Below, piece by piece: positions 6,548 through 11,474 of a stretch of DNA of 11,474 bases. Source of the stretch: Actinomycetota bacterium (GTDB taxonomy: Bacteria; Actinomycetota; Thermoleophilia; Solirubrobacterales; Solirubrobacteraceae); contig CAJCIJ010000183.1 in assembly GCA_903970315.1 (NCBI GenBank), positions 1 through 11,474 on the forward strand, in the 5' to 3' direction. How positions within the stretch are numbered: the first letter of the stretch is position 1; every line of letters begins with the position of its first letter. Made by a program: the position numbers and the translations under genes. The notes below the pieces were generated by a model that did no database searches, had not been told where the DNA came from, and saw nothing but the letters and a program-made list of their open reading frames with translations.

Positions 6548-8944
6548 ATGGATGTCGGCCGCTTCCTGTGCCGCGACGACACCGAGCGTCGTCGCATGGT
6601 CGATCTCACCCGCAACATGCGGCCTGGGATGCCCCTCGTGCTGGCCGCGTTCATGGTGGGCGGGCTCTCGGGCGTGGGCGTCTATGGCGTCTGGCCACTC
6701 GTGCCCCCGGCGGTTGCCTTTGCGATCTACGGCGTCCTGTGGAGGCTCAACATCGGGCGCCGGCGCCGGCCGGAGTATCTGTGGGCCGGGGTGATTGGTT
6801 TCGCCGAGGTGACCGTGGCGGCGACCGTGGCGCTGGCCAGCGGTCCGCGCGCCTACGGGCTCGTCGTGCTGTCCATGCCCGTGCTGCTGGCGGCGTTCAT
6901 CTTCCCCCGGCGGGTGGCGGTGGCCATGACAGCGTTCGGGATGGCGCTGGTGCTCGTGCTGCTGGGCACCGTCGATCTCAACGAGATCCGCCACGTTCCC
7001 TCCATCGGGCTGGTGCCCGTCTTTGTGCTTGGTTCGCTGGCCATCACAGCGCTCGTGATCCGCGATCTCGACGACGCCACACGACGCTCGGCGCTCGTTG
7101 ACGAGCTCACGGGAGCGCTCAATCGAGCCGCGCTCACGCCGAAGCTGGCCGAGCTTGCTCACAGCGTCACCGTAGGCGGTCAGCCGATCTCGGTGATCGT
7201 CGCCGACATCGACAACTTCAAGCAGATAAACGACCGCTACGGCCACCGCCGCGGTGACTGGGTGCTGCGGGAGATCGCGCACCGTCTGGGGGACTGTGTG
7301 ACCGCGTCGGAGCCTCTCTACAGGCTCGGTGGCGAGGAGTTTCTGGTCCTCTTGCCCGGGGTTGACGCGGGCGCGGCTCACGACGTGGCGGTGCGCATGC
7401 GCCGCGCCGTGCGCAAACGGCCCATCGACGGAGTCACCGTGACCATGTCCTTCGGGGTCGCCACGTCGCTGGTGCAGGGTGCATTTGACTTTGACGGCGT
7501 CTTTGCCCGCGCCGACCACGCCCTGTTCACGGCAAAGCGCGCGGGACGCGACAGGGTGGAGACCGCAGCGATGGACGCGCCCCAGGCGGTGGCGCCGACC
7601 AGGCCCGCCGCCCGCCGCACAGACGGCGTCAGCGGGCGCTCCGTGTGGGCCCTGACTGCCACTGGCGAGCAGCGCGCCTTGGCCGTGTCCCCCGCTGACG
7701 GCCAGCCGTCAGCCGAGCAACAGCTGTCGCCCGTGGAGGACCGCCGGCGGGCGCCCACCGGGGCCGGCCGGATGTCAGCCGGCTGGACGCGCGGCGCAGC
7801 AGCAAAGCTAAACGGATATCCGTCGGTGACCGACGAGCTTGAGCGTGAGTTCATCCTCGATCTCAACCAGCGGCTCAGCAAGACGTTTCGCGTAGTCGCC
7901 GTCGGAGCGTTTGCCGTGATCGCAGCCGGCATCCCCACGTTCGGATGGCACACCCTGATCGCGCCTGCGGTGGGTGCCGTGCCCTACTACATGCTCTCGC
8001 AGCTGGCCCACCGCTTCCGCCACCCCAGCCGGGCTCTGGTCGCGGGGTGGGCGCTGTTTCAGGCCTCGATTGCAGTGGGATTCGCCAGCTCGCACGGGGC
8101 GCCGCTGTTTGCTCTGTCGTTCTTCGTGCTCATGGTGCCAGGGCGCAGCGCCGTGTTCAGGAGCTTTCGCGCGGCAGCGCTGGGGACCGCCTACACGGCT
8201 CTGTTGATGACAGCTGTGGCGTTCTGGCTTGATCCGGCGGGCGTGCTCGCCAACCCCGCGATTCTGATGCTGCCCCTGGCACTGCTGTGCGAGGCGGCGT
8301 ATCTGGGCGCCATCGTGGGTCGCTCGACACTGGCCTTCCGTGGTGCCGGGATCGTGGATGGGCTGACAGGCCTGCTCAACCGCACCGCCCTGGGAACGCG
8401 TCTGATCGAGCTCGAGGCCCAGGCCACGACGGTGCCGCGTCGCGTCGCCATCGTGGTGGCTGACCTGGACCACTTCAAGCAGATCAACGACAGCGCGGGC
8501 CACGCCGCGGGGGACCTGGTGCTTCAGCAGGTCGCCGACCGCCTGCATGGCTCGTTGCGCAGCTTTGACTCGGTGTACAGGTTCGGCGGCGAGGAGTTCC
8601 TGGTGCTGCTCACCGACTCCGATCTTGCCGATGCCGGACATGTGGCCGAGCGTCTGTGCGGGGCGGTGCGCGGCACGCCATGCGGCGGGCACGACGTAAC
8701 GATCTCGGTGGGAGTCTCGGCAACGGGACAAGGCGAGCGCTTCGTATACAAAGAGGTCTTCGAACGCGCCGACACCGCGCTTTATGAGGCCAAGCGTGGC
8801 GGCCGCGACCGTGTCTGCACCGCCGGCTCTCCGGAACCCTTCCCGGAACGCGGGCAGGGGCCGCAAACGGGCACTGCGGGTGCGGCTTCGTCTTCTGCCG
8901 CACGCACCGCCGGGCGTCCGCCCGCCACGGGCGCTGCGGCGTAG
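6548..8944 (+). CDS. Tandem membrane diguanylate cyclase with two TM-GGDEF modules
   Basis: The 798-residue protein would make cyclic di-GMP from two GTP. Module 1 has about six membrane helices (28-172) and a GGDEF domain (185-338) with Mg-site ADIDNFKQIND (219-229), GGEEF at 261-265 and ADHALFTAKRAGRDRV (322-337). An Ala/Pro/Arg-rich linker (about 339-425) leads to module 2: six helices (446-589) and GGDEF (604-756) with ADLDHFKQIND (639-649), I-site RSFD (671-674), GGEEF (680-684) and ADTALYEAKRGGRDRV (741-756). A low-complexity tail ends the protein. The modules align throughout, from ERRRMVDL/EREFILDL onward, so this is an internal duplication or a fusion of two paralogues. That alignment begins before the ATG at 6596, favouring the ATG at 6548; a TTG at 6488 is also in frame and none has a good Shine-Dalgarno. 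No PAS, GAF or EAL domain is visible. Confidence 0.88.
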   Translation: MDVGRFLCRDDTERRRMVDLTRNMRPGMPLVLAAFMVGGLSGVGVYGVWPLVPPAVAFAIYGVLWRLNIGRRRRPEYLWAGVIGFAEVTVAATVALASGPRAYGLVVLSMPVLLAAFIFPRRVAVAMTAFGMALVLVLLGTVDLNEIRHVPSIGLVPVFVLGSLAITALVIRDLDDATRRSALVDELTGALNRAALTPKLAELAHSVTVGGQPISVIVADIDNFKQINDRYGHRRGDWVLREIAHRLGDCVTASEPLYRLGGEEFLVLLPGVDAGAAHDVAVRMRRAVRKRPIDGVTVTMSFGVATSLVQGAFDFDGVFARADHALFTAKRAGRDRVETAAMDAPQAVAPTRPAARRTDGVSGRSVWALTATGEQRALAVSPADGQPSAEQQLSPVEDRRRAPTGAGRMSAGWTRGAAAKLNGYPSVTDELEREFILDLNQRLSKTFRVVAVGAFAVIAAGIPTFGWHTLIAPAVGAVPYYMLSQLAHRFRHPSRALVAGWALFQASIAVGFASSHGAPLFALSFFVLMVPGRSAVFRSFRAAALGTAYTALLMTAVAFWLDPAGVLANPAILMLPLALLCEAAYLGAIVGRSTLAFRGAGIVDGLTGLLNRTALGTRLIELEAQATTVPRRVAIVVADLDHFKQINDSAGHAAGDLVLQQVADRLHGSLRSFDSVYRFGGEEFLVLLTDSDLADAGHVAERLCGAVRGTPCGGHDVTISVGVSATGQGERFVYKEVFERADTALYEAKRGGRDRVCTAGSPEPFPERGQGPQTGTAGAASSSAARTAGRPPATGAAA

Positions 8945-8948
8945 CGCC
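8930..8948 (+). repeat. Inverted repeat across the stop codon of the GGDEF gene
   Basis: GGCGCT (8930-8935) pairs perfectly with AGCGCC (8943-8948) around a 7-base loop containing the start of the TAG at 8942-8944. The same TAGCGCC stop context occurs at the next two genes. Confidence 0.5.
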
Positions 8949-8960
8949 TGCGCGACACGC

Positions 8961-8994
8961 TACAGTGGCAACAGGGGCCGAGATCGACTCGGCC
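8961..8994 (+). promoter_or_regulatory. Possible cspA promoter element and leader hairpin
   Basis: TACAGT at 8961-8966 fits a TAnnnT -10 element; I see no good -35. A transcript from here would have a leader of roughly 105 bases. The leader contains a perfect 7-bp hairpin, GGCCGAG/CTCGGCC (8976-8982 and 8988-8994, loop ATCGA). Long structured leaders are typical of cold-shock genes. The hairpin lies 31 bases after the previous stop codon, so it could instead end the GGDEF transcript. Confidence 0.35.
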
Positions 8995-9062
8995 AGAGCA
9001 GTGCCCCGCGTTTCTGCAGTCGTTGCCATGAGCACCCTCCGCGTTTCGCAGTGCACATATAC

Positions 9063-9068
9063 GGAGGT
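9063..9068 (+). promoter_or_regulatory. Strong Shine-Dalgarno of cspA
   Basis: A full GGAGGT lies 8 bases before the ATG at 9077, followed by an A-rich spacer. It is the best ribosome binding site in the window and predicts high translation. Confidence 0.8.
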
Positions 9069-9076
9069 AAATAAGC

Positions 9077-9280
9077 ATGGCTACAGGAACCGTCAAGTGG
9101 TTCAACGCTGACAAGGGCTTCGGGTTCATCACCCCGGACGAGTCCGGCGCTGACCTGTTTGTCCATCACAAGGCGATCCAGGGGACCGGCTTCAAGTCGC
9201 TCGCCGAGGGCGCCAAGGTGAGCTACGACGCCGAACAGGGCCCCAAGGGCCCGGCGGCAGCGAACGTCCAGGCGCTTTAG
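9077..9280 (+). CDS. cspA: Cold-shock protein (CspA family, single cold-shock domain)
   Basis: The 67-residue protein is a complete cold-shock domain, a five-stranded barrel that binds single-stranded RNA and DNA and acts as an RNA chaperone in the cytoplasm. It starts [18 protein letters not shown], with W8 and the RNP1 motif KGFGFI at 13-18. The RNP2-like motif is DLFVHH at 26-31, where many family members have a different residue in place of the second His. The length is typical. A full Shine-Dalgarno and a structured leader indicate strong and possibly cold- or growth-regulated expression. Its stop TAG lies inside GGCGCTTTAGCGCC (9271-9284). The next gene on the same strand, 118 bases on, codes for a highly charged small protein and might be functionally linked. 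Whether this copy is cold-induced or constitutive cannot be told from sequence. Confidence 0.96.
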   Translation: MATGTVKWFNADKGFGFITPDESGADLFVHHKAIQGTGFKSLAEGAKVSYDAEQGPKGPAAANVQAL

Positions 9281-9284
9281 CGCC
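9271..9284 (+). repeat. Perfect palindrome across the cspA stop codon
   Basis: GGCGCTTTAGCGCC contains the TAG at 9278-9280. The GGCGCT and AGCGCC arms are perfect reverse complements with only TT between them, so as RNA a GGCGC/GCGCC stem with a four-base loop is likelier. Confidence 0.6.
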
Positions 9285-9298
9285 ACAGACTTCGATCA

Positions 9299-9330
9299 GC
9301 GGCGGAGGGCCTCTGCGGGCGCTCCGCCGC
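9299..9330 (+). terminator. Hairpin downstream of cspA (possible terminator)
   Basis: A perfect 9-bp inverted repeat GCGGCGGAG/CTCCGCCGC (9299-9307 and 9322-9330) encloses a 14-base loop, starting 18 bases after the cspA stop. No T-run follows. It could terminate the cspA message or protect its 3' end. The remaining bases to 9383 show no clear promoter. Confidence 0.45.
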
Positions 9331-9383
9331 GCCTCATCGCGCGAGCCCGCTTGGAGTCTCGAGCGCGGTGCAAACCCCACACC

Positions 9384-9398
9384 GAGGGACGTATGTAG
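9384..9398 (+). promoter_or_regulatory. Shine-Dalgarno followed by an ATG-TAG start-stop
   Basis: GAGGGA (9384-9389) precedes ATG TAG ATG: an ATG at 9393-9395, an immediate TAG stop at 9396-9398, then the ATG of the following gene at 9399, all in one frame. The Shine-Dalgarno is 4 bases from the first ATG (counted from GAGGG) and 10 from the second, so some ribosomes may start on the first and stop at once. Confidence 0.4.
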
Positions 9399-9725
<327 letters not shown>

Positions 9726-9760
9726 CGCCGCGGACGGCATCACAGTAGGTTGGAGCCGGC

Positions 9761-10123
9761 ATGGTTGAGTTGACGGCAACGCGCCTGATCGGAGTGGATG
9801 AGCTCGGCACAGCTTCAGTGGCTGTTGTCGCGACCGCGCACGGCGACCTTGCGGTCGGCCTCAGCGAGGGCAAGCCGTTTGCACTTTCAAACCGCTGCCG
9901 GCATCTGTTTGCTGCGCTTGGCAACGGCCGTGTTGCCGAGGACGGCTGCCTGGAGTGTCCCTGGCACGGTGCCCGCTATGACGTCAACACGGGCAAGATG
10001 ACCCGCGGTCCACAGGGCGCCTTTCGCCCACTCGCGGGCGTCGTCAAGGGCACGGCGGGTGCGGTGGCGCTCGCGAGATATCCGGTCGAGCTGCGTGACG
10101 GCGCAATCTGGCTCGTCGGCTGA
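9761..10123 (+). CDS. Stand-alone Rieske [2Fe-2S] protein
   Basis: The 120-residue protein is a single Rieske domain that should hold a [2Fe-2S] cluster and carry electrons. The ligands are C46 and H48 in NRCRHLF and C66 and H69 in CPWHG, with 17 residues between the two pairs, within the range of Rieske ferredoxins. The second half has the usual beta-rich ending (ARYPVELRDGAIWLV). There is no signal peptide, membrane anchor or oxygenase catalytic domain, so it resembles soluble Rieske ferredoxins or the NirD-like small subunit. GGAG at 9752-9755, 5 bases before the ATG, supports the start. No oxygenase or reductase partner lies beside it; the aldo/keto reductase further on is NADPH-dependent and not a natural partner. 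Its electron donor and acceptor are unknown. Confidence 0.9.
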   Translation: MVELTATRLIGVDELGTASVAVVATAHGDLAVGLSEGKPFALSNRCRHLFAALGNGRVAEDGCLECPWHGARYDVNTGKMTRGPQGAFRPLAGVVKGTAGAVALARYPVELRDGAIWLVG

Positions 10124-10149
10124 CCGGGGCGTGGCCCGCCGCGTACTCT
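10120..10149 (+). promoter_or_regulatory. Putative leaderless promoter of the 67-residue protein gene
   Basis: CTGACC (10120-10125, 4 of 6 to TTGACA), an 18-base spacer and TACTCT (10144-10149) end 7 bases before the ATG at 10157. Transcription would start at or next to the A of the ATG. There is no Shine-Dalgarno. Confidence 0.5.
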
Positions 10150-10156
10150 GCTGACG

Positions 10157-10360
10157 ATGTCCCTCCAGACGCGGATCGTGTTCTCGGACGGCCTCGCGCT
10201 CACCGTGGAAGGTGGGCTGGCGCAGGTGCGAGATGCTCTGGCCCAGTACGAGGGGGGCCAGGCGTTTGTCGAGTTCAAGACAGCCGCCGGCGAGGACGTG
10301 TGTGTGGCCAGCGCGCAGGTCGCCTACATCGAGCGGATGCCCGAGTACGACGACGCGTGA
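10157..10360 (+). CDS. Small conserved-looking protein of unknown function (67 aa)
   Basis: I do not recognise the family with confidence. The protein alternates short hydrophobic strands and polar turns: TRIVFSDGLALTVEGG, a helix-like QVRDALAQYE, then AFVEFKTAAGEDVCVASAQVAYIERM. This is consistent with a small alpha/beta fold. The overall layout (strand, strand, helix, strand, strand, ending in VAYIE) resembles the short DUF3107-type actinobacterial proteins, but key residues cannot be checked here. There is no signal peptide or membrane segment, and the tail is acidic (EYDDA). It lies 33 bases after the Rieske gene but appears to have its own promoter with a leaderless ATG. Codon choice is GC3-rich like its neighbours, which supports it as a true gene despite its size. 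Confidence 0.65.
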   Translation: MSLQTRIVFSDGLALTVEGGLAQVRDALAQYEGGQAFVEFKTAAGEDVCVASAQVAYIERMPEYDDA

Positions 10361-10368
10361 CCCGGCGC

Positions 10369-10374
10369 TAGATT
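10369..10374 (+). promoter_or_regulatory. Putative -10 element of the aldo/keto reductase gene
   Basis: TAGATT (TAnnnT) ends 7 bases before the ATG at 10382, the same distance as at the preceding gene. A leaderless transcript would start at that ATG. No clear -35 is visible at the right distance, and there is no Shine-Dalgarno. Confidence 0.45.
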
Positions 10375-10381
10375 GAGCAAC

Positions 10382-11437
10382 ATGGATCAACGGCTCTTCG
10401 CACACACCGGCGTTTCCGTGAGCCCCCTCTGTCTGGGCGCGATGATGTTCGGTGCCTGGGGCGAGCCCGACCATGGCGTGGCGACCGCAATCATCCACGC
10501 CGCGCTTGATGCCGGGATCAACTTCATCGACACCGCGGACGTCTACTCCCGGGGTGAGTCTGAGCAGATCGTCGGCAAGGCGCTCGCGGGCGGACGGCGT
10601 GATCGGGTCGTGTTGGCAACCAAGTTCCACGGGACGATGGGCGATGACCCCAACGAGGCGGGCAACTCGCGCCGTTGGATCATGCGCGAGGTCGAGGCAT
10701 CGCTGCAGCGCCTACAGACCGACTGGATCGATCTCTACCAGGTGCATCGCTGGGACCCCTGGACCGATCACGAGGAGACGCTTGGCGCGCTCTCTGATCT
10801 GGTGGCCCAGGGCAAGGTCCGCTACATCGGCTCCTCGACCTATCCGGCCAAGGAGATCGTGAGGGCCCAGTGGGTCGCCCGCGACCGGCGCTTGCAGCGC
10901 TTCGTTTGCGAGCAGCCCCCGTACTCGTTGCTTGCGCGTGGCATCGAGGCCGATGTGTTGCCGGCGTGCCAGGACTTCGGCATGGGGGTTATTCCCTGGA
11001 GTCCTTTGGCAGGTGGCTGGCTGTCGGGCAAGTGGCGCAAAGGCGCTGCCGATCTGACCTCGCGCCGCTCGGCGATGCTGCCGGCCCGCTATGACCTGTC
11101 GATCCCCGCCAATCAGGCCAAGCTCGAGGCCGCCGACGCGTTCGGCTCCCTTGCCGACGAGGCCGGCATCTCACTGGTGCAGATGGCCTTGGCGTTCGTG
11201 ATTGGCCACCCTGCGGTGACGGCGGCGATCATCGGTCCACGCACGATGGACCAGCTGGAGTCACAGCTGGGCGCAGTGGACGTGACACTCGATTCGGCAC
11301 TGCTTGACCGCATCGACGAGATCGTCGCGCCGGGGACGACGCTGAACCCCACCGACGCGGGCTGGACCAACCCCGCGCTCGCGCCCGACGCACGCCGTCG
11401 GTCTGAGCCGCCGCGCGCCAGACTCGCCTCTTTCTAG
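10382..11437 (+). CDS. Aldo/keto reductase
   Basis: The 351-residue protein is a cytosolic TIM-barrel oxidoreductase that uses NADPH to reduce aldehydes or ketones. The catalytic tetrad is complete: D50 and Y55 in FIDTADVYS, K81 in LATKFHG and H122 in YQVHRWD. YIGSSTYPAKEI (about 149-160), QPPYSLLAR and VIPWSPLAGGWLSGKW follow the family order, and the C-terminal AIIGPRTMDQLESQLGAV is the usual NADPH phosphate-binding segment. The tail after about residue 330 (Pro/Arg-rich) is not conserved. An in-frame TTG at 10373 gives three more residues, but the ATG at 10382 fits a leaderless start and the family. Its physiological substrate is unknown; many close relatives are annotated only by family. 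The stop TAG at 11435-11437 shares CTAG with a possible convergent gene. Confidence 0.93.
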   Translation: MDQRLFAHTGVSVSPLCLGAMMFGAWGEPDHGVATAIIHAALDAGINFIDTADVYSRGESEQIVGKALAGGRRDRVVLATKFHGTMGDDPNEAGNSRRWIMREVEASLQRLQTDWIDLYQVHRWDPWTDHEETLGALSDLVAQGKVRYIGSSTYPAKEIVRAQWVARDRRLQRFVCEQPPYSLLARGIEADVLPACQDFGMGVIPWSPLAGGWLSGKWRKGAADLTSRRSAMLPARYDLSIPANQAKLEAADAFGSLADEAGISLVQMALAFVIGHPAVTAAIIGPRTMDQLESQLGAVDVTLDSALLDRIDEIVAPGTTLNPTDAGWTNPALAPDARRRSEPPRARLASF

Positions 11438-11474
11438 GCGGCCATCCAGAGTGCGTCGTCGCCGAGCGGCCGGC
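11434..11474 (-). CDS. Possible C-terminus of a convergent gene running off the window
   Basis: On the complementary strand the last bases can be read as RPLGDDALWMAA followed by TAG, with the stop at 11434-11436. CTAG would then hold both this stop and that of the aldo/keto reductase. Third positions are mostly G or C. Only 12 codons are visible and no function can be assigned; the tract could equally be non-coding. Confidence 0.25.
   Translation of the reverse strand, partial: RPLGDDALWMAA

Noticed and set aside
6380..7519. 379-residue minus-strand frame opposite the first GGDEF module
   Set aside because: It is a His/Gln/Arg-rich antisense artefact; the plus strand encodes a well-defined membrane and GGDEF module.
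7560..7830. A gene boundary between two separate GGDEF genes
   Set aside because: The frame is continuous with no stop, third positions stay GC-rich through the linker, and the internal ATG near 7772 has no Shine-Dalgarno. A fused protein is the simpler reading.
9028..9111. 27-codon upstream frame overlapping the cspA start
   Set aside because: Its ATG has no Shine-Dalgarno, the peptide has no pattern, and it runs out of frame into cspA, which has its own strong Shine-Dalgarno.

Overview
The window is GC-rich bacterial DNA with strong G/C preference at third codon positions. Genes are densely packed, mix GTG/ATG starts, and some starts look leaderless. This suggests a high-GC actinobacterium. 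Gene content and protein style resemble Thermoleophilia/Solirubrobacterales-type soil actinobacteria, but that placement is an impression and not a proof. I see no tRNA, rRNA, CRISPR array, insertion sequence or phage gene.

Left part (1-6419), amine or amino-acid catabolism. The 3' part of a saccharopine dehydrogenase/carboxynorspermidine synthase-like gene converges on an APC-family permease gene. Divergent from the permease is a three-gene operon: a class III pyruvate-type aminotransferase, alanine dehydrogenase (ald), and an aldehyde dehydrogenase of the gamma-aminobutyraldehyde type. Together these form a self-contained scheme. The permease brings in a di- or polyamine or omega-amino acid. 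The aminotransferase moves the amino group to pyruvate. Ald turns the alanine back into pyruvate plus ammonia and NADH. The aldehyde dehydrogenase oxidises the aminoaldehyde. Both internal junctions of the operon carry short direct duplications across a stop codon (26 bp at aminotransferase/ald, 14 bp with a 20-bp period after ald). A compound hairpin follows the operon.

Middle part (6548-8944). One long gene encodes a protein with two complete, mutually homologous modules, each six membrane helices plus a GGDEF diguanylate cyclase domain. Both active sites read GGEEF. Only the second module has a recognisable RxxD inhibitory site.

Right part (8945-11474). The order is a cold-shock protein with a strong Shine-Dalgarno and a structured leader, a small protein with a basic head and an acidic Asp-Ala-repeat tail, a stand-alone Rieske [2Fe-2S] protein, a 67-residue protein of unknown function, and an aldo/keto reductase. 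The last stop codon may overlap that of a convergent gene leaving the window. Three genes (aminotransferase, the 67-residue protein, aldo/keto reductase) lack a Shine-Dalgarno and have a TAnnnT hexamer 5-7 nt before the start codon, the signature of leaderless transcripts. No gene-free stretch reaches 300 bases.
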